Positions 37,407-45,278 of a stretch of 64,000 bases of DNA are shown here, piece after piece. A program made the position numbers and the translations under genes. The DNA comes from Marinomonas pontica (GTDB lineage: Bacteria; Pseudomonadota; Gammaproteobacteria; Pseudomonadales; Marinomonadaceae), in NCBI RefSeq assembly GCF_026191375.1, contig NZ_JAODTL010000050.1, forward strand, positions 1 to 64,000, read 5' to 3'. A model generated the notes under the pieces. That model was given only the letters and a program-made list of their open reading frames with translations. It was not told the DNA's origin and searched no databases. Within the stretch, counting starts at the first letter, position 1; each line of letters opens with the position of its first letter.

Positions 37407-38258
37407 ATGCGTTTACTTTTACTCAGTCTTTTGGTGTTACTCAGCTCTCAGGCAAGCGCCCGCTTGCAAGTTGGCATCACATTGCACCCTTACTATTCCT
37501 ACGTGAGCAATATCGTGGGAGACAAAGCCGATGTGCTGCCGCTGATCGACAGTGGTTTTAACCCACATAATTACCAGCTAAACCCTGCCGATATCGAGCG
37601 TTTGAACAATCTTGATGCCCTAGTCGTGAATGGCATCGGTCACGACATGTTTGCGACCAATACCGTTGATCGTCTCCAACCAAAGAACCTGACCGTCATT
37701 TACGCCAACAGAGATGTCCCTCTGATCGGGCACGATGAAAAAGTAAACCCCCATACCTTTGTCTCCATTGATGCCGCTATTCGTCAGGTTTATACCATTG
37801 CTAAAGAGTTGGGTGCTTTGGATCCAGACAACAAATCATACTTCCTCAAGAATGCGCTGCAATACGCGAAAACGCTAAGAGCGTTAAAGAAACCGGTTCA
37901 GCAAGCACTGTTGAATAAAGACGTCAGCAAGCTGCGCATTGCCAGTACTCATGGCGCCTACGCTTATTTACTTCAAGAGTTCGGCTTAACCGTCTCTGCG
38001 GTAATCGAGCCAGCCCACGGTGTTGCGCCAACCGCATCACAACTGGAAGAAACCATCGAAACCATTCGTCAGCAGAACATTGATGTACTGTTCACCGAGC
38101 TGAACATGGAAAACAAATACGTGGATCTGATTGAACGTGAGACAGGGATCAAAATTTATTACTTCAGCCATATGACCCATGGCGCTTATAGCAAAGACCA
38201 AGTCGAGCAAGAAATGGGGCACAATTTGAGCAAACTTGCCGAGGCACTGAGTTCATGA
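37407..38258 (+). CDS. Metal ABC transporter substrate-binding protein (ZnuA/TroA type)
   Basis: 283 residues, signal peptide to about 18. Cluster A-I binding protein for Zn2+, Mn2+ or Fe2+. Candidate metal ligands: His in TLHPYYSYV, His in GFNPHNYQLNP (about 52), His in VNPHTFVS (about 113), and the Glu/Asp region in VIEPAHGVAP. It lacks the long His-rich loop of typical ZnuA, which argues slightly for Mn2+ or Fe2+, as does the Fur context. Stop overlaps the ATPase start (ATGA). Confidence 0.88.
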   Translation: MRLLLLSLLVLLSSQASARLQVGITLHPYYSYVSNIVGDKADVLPLIDSGFNPHNYQLNPADIERLNNLDALVVNGIGHDMFATNTVDRLQPKNLTVIYANRDVPLIGHDEKVNPHTFVSIDAAIRQVYTIAKELGALDPDNKSYFLKNALQYAKTLRALKKPVQQALLNKDVSKLRIASTHGAYAYLLQEFGLTVSAVIEPAHGVAPTASQLEETIETIRQQNIDVLFTELNMENKYVDLIERETGIKIYYFSHMTHGAYSKDQVEQEMGHNLSKLAEALSS

Positions 38259-38953
38259 TGGGACCAAGTCTTCATTTATCTAATGTCGGTGTCACAGTAA
38301 AAGGACAAGTCCTCATAACACCACTAAGCCTGCAACTGAAGGGCGGCTTGTGGCACGGTATTGCTGGCCCCAATGGCGGTGGTAAAAGCACCTTACTCAA
38401 AGCCATTGCCGGCCTTCACAATCATGTGGGGGAAATCGCCTTACATTGGCCGTCGGATCGCGGACAGATCGGCTACATGCCTCAGTTATCACCTTTTGAT
38501 GCATCTCTTCCCGTGACGGCGCTGGATTTCTTGCGAATGCATTGCGATAGGCAGCCTGTGTGGCGTCGCTATCGTGGCAACCCCAACATAGAGCAAGTCA
38601 TTGAAAAAGTTAACATTAAAGGGCTGCTCAGTAAGCGCCTTGGCACCCTATCGTCAGGGGAGCGCCAGCGCATCCTATTAGCGTGCGCCCTAGTGAACAA
38701 GCCCGATATTTTATTGCTGGATGAGCCGCTTGCAGGGGTCGATAAGGCGGGTCGAGAACAAATTATCGAGATTCTTAGCGCCTTTAAAGCGGAGGGCGGC
38801 TCACTCATTATGATCGAACATGACTGGCAAATCTTACAGGCTCATTGCGATACCCTGTCATGGATTGATGGGAGCTTACAGCACCACGATTTTCCTGACG
38901 CTATTTTTACCAAGATAAACAGTCATCATATAGGTCTTCGTCATGCTAGCTAA
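38255..38953 (+). CDS. Metal ABC transporter ATPase
   Basis: 232 residues. Walker A GPNGGGKST (about 35-43), Q-loop YMPQLSPFD, signature LSSGERQR (Ser replaces the first Gly of LSGGQ), Walker B ILLLDEPLAGVD, switch His in MIEHDWQ. Overlaps the binding-protein stop by 4 bases and the permease start by 11. ZnuC/MntB-like. Confidence 0.9.
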   Translation: MMGPSLHLSNVGVTVKGQVLITPLSLQLKGGLWHGIAGPNGGGKSTLLKAIAGLHNHVGEIALHWPSDRGQIGYMPQLSPFDASLPVTALDFLRMHCDRQPVWRRYRGNPNIEQVIEKVNIKGLLSKRLGTLSSGERQRILLACALVNKPDILLLDEPLAGVDKAGREQIIEILSAFKAEGGSLIMIEHDWQILQAHCDTLSWIDGSLQHHDFPDAIFTKINSHHIGLRHAS

Positions 38954-39839
38954 TCTGCACAGTTTCTTTTCAGGGCTAGTGGACGCTGGCATGTTACCGA
39001 CCATGTTCAGTTATGGCTTTGTGGTCAATGCTTTTATCGCCTGCCTGATGATCGGCCCTCTACTCGGTTTATTAGGCACCTTGGTGGTAGTAAAGCGCCT
39101 GGCGTTCTTATCTGAAGCGGTTGGACACAGTGCGTTAACTGGTGTCTCTATTGGCATTTTGATGGGAGAGCCCGTAACCGAACCATGGATCAGTTTATTC
39201 GCTTTCTCAGTCCTGTTTGCTCTAACACTGCAATGGGTCCGAGGCCGAACGACTGTTCCCTATGATGCTTTGATTGGGGTGTTCCTAGCCTTTGCTTTGG
39301 CGCTCGGGGCAGCATTACTGATGTTTGTCGCGAAGAAGATTAATGCACACCTAGTGGAACAAGTGTTGTTTGGCTCTATCTTAACGGCCTCTGCCTATGA
39401 CTTAGTGATATTAGCTATCATCACCAGCGTGGTGTTAGTCCTCGCGTTTTTCAGTGCCAACGAGGCGTATTTAAATGCCCTCAGTCCCGATATTGCTAGG
39501 TCTCGCCGCATTCGTACCACGCTACATGATTATGGCTTTGTGCTTCTGATTGCATTGGTCACGGTGGCCGCTGTCAAAATCATCGGCGCCATCTTGGTCG
39601 GGGCTCTGCTGTTAATCCCAGCCGCCAGCGCCAGATTAATGGCGAGAGACTTGAGAGGTATGGTGGGTTATTCCGTTTTGATTGCTACCACCAGCGCCCT
39701 CATTGGTGTAGTGCTGCCTATGTATATGAAATGGGCGATTGGTACAGGCCCTGCCATCATTCTGGTGGCGTGTGTTTGGTTTGTTATCGCCATCTCTGTT
39801 TATTCATTGCGTAAAGAAGGACAACCGGCATGCGTATAA
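38943..39839 (+). CDS. Metal ABC transporter permease (ABC-3 family)
   Basis: 298 residues with about eight membrane helices. LGTLVVVKRLAFLSEAVGHSALTGVSIG and VKIIGAILVGALLLIPAASARL (quoted only to mark regions near residues 40-60 and 215-235) are the typical ZnuB/MntC segments. Tightly coupled to the ATPase. Completes a TroABC-type importer. Confidence 0.9.
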   Translation: MLANLHSFFSGLVDAGMLPTMFSYGFVVNAFIACLMIGPLLGLLGTLVVVKRLAFLSEAVGHSALTGVSIGILMGEPVTEPWISLFAFSVLFALTLQWVRGRTTVPYDALIGVFLAFALALGAALLMFVAKKINAHLVEQVLFGSILTASAYDLVILAIITSVVLVLAFFSANEAYLNALSPDIARSRRIRTTLHDYGFVLLIALVTVAAVKIIGAILVGALLLIPAASARLMARDLRGMVGYSVLIATTSALIGVVLPMYMKWAIGTGPAIILVACVWFVIAISVYSLRKEGQPACV

Positions 39840-40573
39840 TCTTTGTTAGCCTCTTCATGTTACTTGCCAATATTGGTCAAGCTGCCAATATTGCGACAGT
39901 GTCACCAATCGCTCATAGCATGAGTCGCACTTTAGTCGAAAATACGCCCATTGAGGTTACCTACTTACCCCCTACTCGCTTACCGATCAACCGTATACCG
40001 AGTTGGTTAAATCGCTCAGCAACGGAGCCCATGGAGCACTTTGATGCCATCGTCAACATCAGCTCTATGCGTCCAGACCTCGCATTTTACGTGCCTTTGC
40101 GCAGTCGCAATATTCGCATTGTGCCGATTGATATTGCCAAGGCTATGATTCCTGGTGGGGAGCAAGTGGCGACCCATCAAGCCGATGAATACTTCTGGCT
40201 AAACACCAATAACGCCTTACTCATGCTCGGCATTTTAAAGCGAGACTTATCCACCCTGTGGCCAGAGTATGCAGAGCAGATCAGTCAAAACTATCAAGCG
40301 ACTAGCGCTGCGTTACGTCAGTTAGCACTGGACATTGATGATGCATTACTTATGAAGGGTTACGACGCCATTCATCTGGATAAGTCGTCATTAGAGCCGT
40401 TTAGCAAGGGGTTATTGCTGCCCACCCTTGATCCTTCTGACGCAGAGGGGTTAAACATGATCACTCTCTCAAGCAAGGCTTCAGCAAGCACTTGGCAGGT
40501 AGACGACTTCAGTCGCTATAGTGATGTGTCGTTTATCGAACGCTGGCAGCAAACCATCCAATCCATGCCGTAA
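39830..40573 (+). CDS. Divergent metal binding-protein-like periplasmic protein
   Basis: 247 residues, signal peptide to about 18. Overall it follows a cluster A-I binding protein (IATVSPIAHSMSRTL at the start; EHFDAIVNISSMRPDLAFYVPLRSRN and ADEYFWLNTNNALLMLGILKRDL in the middle), but it is shorter than the gene at 37407. Most metal-ligand His are not obvious. Last gene of the nine-gene run, overlapping the permease by 10 bases. Could be an accessory metal chaperone or a degenerate second receptor. Confidence 0.65.
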   Translation: MRIIFVSLFMLLANIGQAANIATVSPIAHSMSRTLVENTPIEVTYLPPTRLPINRIPSWLNRSATEPMEHFDAIVNISSMRPDLAFYVPLRSRNIRIVPIDIAKAMIPGGEQVATHQADEYFWLNTNNALLMLGILKRDLSTLWPEYAEQISQNYQATSAALRQLALDIDDALLMKGYDAIHLDKSSLEPFSKGLLLPTLDPSDAEGLNMITLSSKASASTWQVDDFSRYSDVSFIERWQQTIQSMP

Positions 40574-40584
40574 CAGCTGTTTTT

Positions 40585-40603
40585 AACGCTCTAATAGAGC
40601 GTT
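40585..40603 (+). terminator. Terminator of the metal ABC operon
   Basis: Stem AACGCTCT / AGAGCGTT, loop AAT, then TTTCTCT, just after the last gene of the operon. Confidence 0.85.
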
Positions 40604-40632
40604 TTTCTCTCGACTATCTTGCTCGTCTACCA

Positions 40633-40666
40633 AAGCGGAGCTCTGTTTTCAGGGCTCCGCTTTTTT
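40633..40666 (+). terminator. Second terminator
   Basis: Stem AAGCGGAGC / GCTCCGCTT with a 12-nt loop and a T6 run. A tandem backup that isolates the next gene from read-through. Confidence 0.85.
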
Positions 40667-40719
40667 ACGCTCAAATTAAATGAATGCAAATTTAATGTAA
40701 AATAACGTAAATTCACTAT

Positions 40720-40738
40720 TCAAATAATACTCATTATC
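40720..40738 (+). promoter_or_regulatory. Fur-like box upstream of the Fiu-like receptor
   Basis: TCAAATAATACTCATTATC matches the 19-bp Fur consensus at 14 positions, with a perfect right half (TCATTATC). It lies 66 bp before the receptor start. Confidence 0.65.
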
Positions 40739-40803
40739 GTTTAGCATCTCCTTCTCATTAAAAATATAAATAACTCTAATATAAATTTTGTATGGATAAA
40801 CGA

Positions 40804-43002
40804 ATGAAAAACGCGACTCCTAGTTACACTCCTTTCAAAGTAGCACCCATTGCTATCGCGGTCAGCTCTGCACTCGCACTGATGAGCTCAGCAGCTCTTG
40901 CAGCAGAGCAAAGCGACATTGAGTTGGAACAGATTGAAGTGGTTGATACAGCACAAGATGGTTATGTGGTGAAATCCGCTGCGAGTGCGAAATACACGCA
41001 GGAATTGGTAGATACGCCTCAGACAATCAATGTGGTCAATGAGCAAGTTTTAGAAGACCAAGGCATTACTTCTCTCGAAGATGCTTTGCGTAACGTATCG
41101 GGCGTTTCTACTTTTGGCGCTGGTGAAGGCGGTGGTGGTAACGTAAACACAACAGATAATGTGACGATACGTGGCTTTGATGCAAATGGTAGTATTTACT
41201 CCGATGGCATCCGTGATGTAGCTGGCTACAGTCGCGATACGTTTAACACAGAACAAATTGAAGTAGCGAAAGGTGCCAATGGTACTATTTCAGGCAAAGG
41301 TTCAGCAGGTGGATCGGTTAACTTAGTAACCAAAGCAGCCAACTTACGTGGTGACAAAAACAGCATCAGCGCCTCTTATGATGAAGGTGACACCGCCCGA
41401 TTAACTGGTGACTTCAACAAAGTATTATCTGAAGACAGCGCCCTTCGCTTAAACCTGATGACTGAACAAGGTGGCGATTACTGGGACAACGGTGAAGAAG
41501 AATACAAAAGTTACGCCATTGCACCCTCTTATTTCACTAAGGTCAGTGAAAACACAGACTTAACCATCAACCTTATGCATATGAAGCAAGACAACACTCC
41601 TGTGATTGGCTTGCCGTTCATTACTGAAACTGTTGCAACTCAAACAGGTTTATCTGAGGGTATGATTGCAGAACAGTATTGGAGTAATTACTACGGCGTC
41701 AAAGGACTGGATTTCGAAGAGGTCGATGCCACAACCCTAACCGCGATTATCAACCATCAACTTAATAACCGCTGGGCTTTTCGCAACCAAACTCGTTTTG
41801 GTGTAACAGAAACCAAGAGCATTATTACACGTCCTTGGGCAAACTCAGATGGCACCTATAGTACTGAGCGAGCGAGTACTAACTTTAGCGAGAACCAACT
41901 GGCCGTTTCACAGTTTGACTTCTTAGGTGAAATCATAACCGGCTCAATCAAGCACGATCTTGTGGTTGGTGCAGAAATTTATCAAGAAACACAAAAGACA
42001 CCAAATGTAAGCTTGGATAATGTGGTGCGTTCACAAACCAGCTACGATGCAACAAACCCTGGTGTTACCACGGCAACAGGCTCGTACACAGTGGATGGCT
42101 ACTCCAAAGATGCTACTGCAACAGGCTTAGCCGCTTACTTAAGCAACACTGCCACGTTAAATGATCAGCTTCAATTAGCTGGTGGCGTGCGACTTGAGAA
42201 ATACAAGATCGACAGTACACAAAATGTTGGTCGCGGCTCGAGCGCTACATCCGTTAGTGCTGTCGATAAATCAGACCTAATTAGTTGGCACACGGCAATT
42301 AATTTTAAACCAACCAACAACGGTAGTATTTACGCCTCTTTTGCTAATAACCAAGAACCTAACGGCAACAACTTATCATTGAATGGTCGTAGTGCTGAGC
42401 AAGTAGCAGAATACACAAGCCTAGATCCTATTGAGTCTATCACCGCAGAGGTCGGTACGAAGTGGGAGCTATTTGACGACAAACTTTTGTTGGCCGCAGC
42501 GGTTTTCCAAACAAGAAAAGACGTTTACCAAACAGTTGATAATGTCTTGGAAGCATCCGGTGAGCAAGAAAGCAAAGGGGTGGAACTGTCTGTTACAGGC
42601 CAACTGACCGATACGGTTAGCATCACTGCTACCTACACTCATCAAAATGCGAAAGTGACTGAATCCTCATCATCGGATGATGTGGGCGATGGATTAAGCT
42701 CAGCTCCTGAGGAATCCGCTAGCGTTTGGCTTTCATACAAAGGCGAGAAACTAGGTTTAGGACTAGGCGCAGAATATACATCTGGCAATGACTACTGGCG
42801 TGGTAGTGAGGTCTACTTCACAACAGGCGAAGTAACTTTGGTTAATGCCATGGCGAGCTATGCCTTTACTGAAAACTTGTCAGCACAGTTAAATATTAGC
42901 AACCTAACGGATGAGCGTTATGCATCAGACTACAGCGCTAAGGGGCATTTCTTGCCTGGCAACCCACGCAATGTAAAAGCAACAGTGAAGTACGATTTCT
43001 AA
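40804..43002 (+). CDS. TonB-dependent catecholate siderophore receptor (Fiu-like)
   Basis: Outer-membrane receptor of about 732 residues. Signal peptide to about residue 33 (ALAAEQ), a TonB-box-like stretch near IEQIEVVDT, plug domain with VDTPQTINVVNEQVLEDQ, IRGFDANGSIYSDGIRD and GSAGGSVNLVTKAA, then a 22-strand barrel ending in the usual terminal Phe (VKYDF). Start at 40804 is preferred because GGA lies at proper distance; 40792 is also in frame. It is followed by PiuC, the usual partner of Fiu/PiuA receptors. Imports ferric catecholates. Confidence 0.9.
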   Translation: MKNATPSYTPFKVAPIAIAVSSALALMSSAALAAEQSDIELEQIEVVDTAQDGYVVKSAASAKYTQELVDTPQTINVVNEQVLEDQGITSLEDALRNVSGVSTFGAGEGGGGNVNTTDNVTIRGFDANGSIYSDGIRDVAGYSRDTFNTEQIEVAKGANGTISGKGSAGGSVNLVTKAANLRGDKNSISASYDEGDTARLTGDFNKVLSEDSALRLNLMTEQGGDYWDNGEEEYKSYAIAPSYFTKVSENTDLTINLMHMKQDNTPVIGLPFITETVATQTGLSEGMIAEQYWSNYYGVKGLDFEEVDATTLTAIINHQLNNRWAFRNQTRFGVTETKSIITRPWANSDGTYSTERASTNFSENQLAVSQFDFLGEIITGSIKHDLVVGAEIYQETQKTPNVSLDNVVRSQTSYDATNPGVTTATGSYTVDGYSKDATATGLAAYLSNTATLNDQLQLAGGVRLEKYKIDSTQNVGRGSSATSVSAVDKSDLISWHTAINFKPTNNGSIYASFANNQEPNGNNLSLNGRSAEQVAEYTSLDPIESITAEVGTKWELFDDKLLLAAAVFQTRKDVYQTVDNVLEASGEQESKGVELSVTGQLTDTVSITATYTHQNAKVTESSSSDDVGDGLSSAPEESASVWLSYKGEKLGLGLGAEYTSGNDYWRGSEVYFTTGEVTLVNAMASYAFTENLSAQLNISNLTDERYASDYSAKGHFLPGNPRNVKATVKYDF

Positions 43003-43026
43003 GACGACTTCAATCTAGCTAAATAA

Positions 43027-43046
43027 GAGCCAAGTGGCTCACCTTT
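43027..43046 (+). terminator. Terminator after the Fiu-like receptor
   Basis: Stem GAGCCA / TGGCTC with a 2-nt loop followed closely by a T6 run. Stem is short, so termination may be partial, letting some transcript reach piuC. Confidence 0.6.
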
Positions 43047-43135
43047 TTTCGCTCTTACAAAGTAGCTGTGTTAGTTTTAGCGCAGCTGCTTTGTCGTTTT
43101 AGCTTTCCATTTACCCTCATAAGAAGCGTTTCAAC

Positions 43136-43822
43136 ATGTTGTTACACCTCAAAGATATTCTTACCAAAGAGCAAGTCAAAGAGATTCGCCAAGCCTTAGA
43201 TCAAGCCAATTGGCAAGACGGTAAACTCACCGCTGGCAACGCATCACGACAGCAGAAAAGCAACTTACAACTTAATCAAGAAGACCCATTAGCCCGCAAG
43301 CTAGGGGACTTTTTATTGCATACCCTAAGTCAACGAGAAGACTTTATGGGCAGTGCGCTACCAGCCAAGATATTCCCGCCGATGTTCAATCGCTATGAAA
43401 GAGGCGGGGCTTTTGGCTTCCATGTGGATAACGCTATCCGCCAGGTGCCCAATACACCAGTAAAGATTCGCACCGATTTGTCGATGACGATTTTCTTGAG
43501 TGAACCAGAAGAATACGAGGGTGGCGAGTTGGTCATCCAAGATACCTTTGGCACCCAAGAAGTAAAGCTGCCAGCAGGAGATATGGTGCTGTACCCTTCA
43601 ACCAGCGTGCACAAAGTTAACCCTGTGACCAAAGGCGCACGTGTCAGCTCCTTTTTTTGGCTACAAAGCTTAGTATCCGATAACGAACAACGTCGCACGC
43701 TACATCAGCTTGATCAAAGTATTCAAGGGCTTAGAAAAGAACACGGCGAAGAAAGCGAACATATCCAAAACCTAATTTGGGTGTACCACAACCTGCTTCG
43801 CCAATGGAGCCAAACCAACTAA
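43136..43822 (+). CDS. piuC: Fe(II)/2-oxoglutarate dioxygenase PiuC
   Basis: 228-residue PKHD-type hydroxylase. The HxD...H iron triad is in FGFHVDNAIR (about 98-100) and STSVHKVNP (about 160); the 2-oxoglutarate Arg is in KGARVSSFFWLQS. Genes of this family (PiuC/YbiX) accompany Fiu/PiuA receptors across proteobacteria; their substrate is not settled. It lies 133 bp after the receptor and is convergent with the FMN oxidase, 3 bp between stops. Confidence 0.93.
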   Translation: MLLHLKDILTKEQVKEIRQALDQANWQDGKLTAGNASRQQKSNLQLNQEDPLARKLGDFLLHTLSQREDFMGSALPAKIFPPMFNRYERGGAFGFHVDNAIRQVPNTPVKIRTDLSMTIFLSEPEEYEGGELVIQDTFGTQEVKLPAGDMVLYPSTSVHKVNPVTKGARVSSFFWLQSLVSDNEQRRTLHQLDQSIQGLRKEHGEESEHIQNLIWVYHNLLRQWSQTN

Positions 43823-43825
43823 TGT

Positions 43826-44914
43826 TCAGAACGTCGATGCATTAGGTTGGTACAAGCATTCGGACGTAATGTCCTGCACACTGGCACAGCCACACAGCGC
43901 CATGGTGGCTTCCAGTTCATCTCGTAGGATGCGCAAGCAATGGGCAACACCTAATGGACCCGCCACAGCTAGAGCGTAAAACACCGAGCGGCCAAGTAAG
44001 ACCGCATCCGCACCTAAAGCAATCGCTTTAAAGATATCACTACCACGGCGAATACCGCTGTCCAATAACACCGTCGTCTCTTTGCCTACCGCAGCGCGAA
44101 TAGCAGGCAAGACCTCAATGGTAGCAGGTTGGCTATCGAGTACACGGCCGCCATGATTAGAGACGATGATGCCATCTAGCCCAAGCGAGACAGCACGTTG
44201 AGCATCTTGTGCTGACATAACGCCCTTCAATAAAAGCGGTAACTTAGTTTGCTCACGTAACCAAGCAAGGGTTTGCCAATCCGCAGCTTGTCCCATCCAA
44301 CAGGAAAAAACCGAGTCCCCCTGCGCTGCACTAGGTAGGCTTTCTAAATTCACCGCCCTGACGCCCTCTGGCAAAGAAAAGCCAGCTCGCTGTTCAGCAT
44401 TGCGTACGCCATTAATCGGCGCATCAGCGGTGACAACAATCGCTTGATAACCGGCCTGCTCTGCACGGCGCACAAGTTGCAAAGTGGTTTCACGGGAGGG
44501 CTGGCAATACAACTGGAACCAACGGGTGGCATCTGGCGACATTTGTGCCACATGCTCCAGAGGCGCACTGGCTAGTGTGGACAAACAGAACCCTACATTT
44601 TGCGCTGCTGCCGCTTGGATCGTTCCCAGCTCTCCTGTGGGATGAGCCAACTTTTGATAGGCCAGCGGCGCTACCAACAATGGCATGGCCAGATGCTGGC
44701 CAAATAAGGTCTGCTGACAACCGCCCTTGGCCATGTCTTCACATAACACGCGCTGCTGTAACAAGATCTCATCGAGCTTTTGACGATTACGCTGGTAAGT
44801 CAGGCCATCCATAGCCGTTCCAGAGAGATAAGCCCATGTAGGCGCTGGCAATACTTCTTTCGCATGTTGCTCATAATCCGCTAATGAGCAAACGCCTACA
44901 GGGATGGTGGACAT
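43826..44914 (-). CDS. FMN-dependent alpha-hydroxy-acid oxidising enzyme
   Basis: 362-residue TIM-barrel flavoenzyme of the lactate/glycolate oxidase family. FMN and substrate motifs: PLLVAPLAYQKLAHPTGE, QLYCQPSRE, LLLKGVMSAQDA and the hallmark IIVSNHGGRVLDSQPA with the catalytic His (about 246), then VLLDSGIRRGSDIFKA. Accepts 2-hydroxy acids and makes 2-oxo acids, giving H2O2 or feeding electrons to a carrier. It is the last gene of an operon of iron-associated membrane proteins, an odd place for it. Substrate unknown. Confidence 0.88.
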   Translation of the reverse strand: MSTIPVGVCSLADYEQHAKEVLPAPTWAYLSGTAMDGLTYQRNRQKLDEILLQQRVLCEDMAKGGCQQTLFGQHLAMPLLVAPLAYQKLAHPTGELGTIQAAAAQNVGFCLSTLASAPLEHVAQMSPDATRWFQLYCQPSRETTLQLVRRAEQAGYQAIVVTADAPINGVRNAEQRAGFSLPEGVRAVNLESLPSAAQGDSVFSCWMGQAADWQTLAWLREQTKLPLLLKGVMSAQDAQRAVSLGLDGIIVSNHGGRVLDSQPATIEVLPAIRAAVGKETTVLLDSGIRRGSDIFKAIALGADAVLLGRSVFYALAVAGPLGVAHCLRILRDELEATMALCGCASVQDITSECLYQPNASTF

Positions 44915-44924
44915 CTAAAACCTC

Positions 44925-45278
44925 TTATTTTGTTCGTAGCGGACGCTCTGCGGGCGGTGCAATGAAACGCACTACGCCCAACAAACGCCATAGTTTGGCA
45001 AAGCTTTCTGGAGCAAAGTTCACTAACACTGTCACCGCGAGAGCCGATACGGTAATCAGCATCAGCCATGCCATGATACCAATGCCCATTCCCCAGTGTT
45101 GTATGGCTGGTACCAAGGTATATAGCAGTGTTACCCAAGCGACACTTTGCAGTACACGGAACTCTTTGTTGGTAATGGTCATTTTCTTATATAGGTCGCG
45201 ATGATGCTTTTGCACCGACACAGCAAAATGCATAAAGCTAAAGAAGCTGACAACTAAAATTACCCATAATGCGGTCAT
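44925..45278 (-). CDS. DUF3325-type membrane protein
   Basis: 117 residues with about three membrane helices (FFSFMHFAVSV, FRVLQSVAWVTLLYTLV, AWLMLITVSALAVTVLV). Matches the small DUF3325 protein found beside PepSY-TM proteins in siderophore loci. Its ATG overlaps the PepSY stop by 4 bases; the FMN oxidase starts 10 bp downstream. Function unknown, likely part of a membrane reductase unit. Confidence 0.78.
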   Translation of the reverse strand: MTALWVILVVSFFSFMHFAVSVQKHHRDLYKKMTITNKEFRVLQSVAWVTLLYTLVPAIQHWGMGIGIMAWLMLITVSALAVTVLVNFAPESFAKLWRLLGVVRFIAPPAERPLRTK

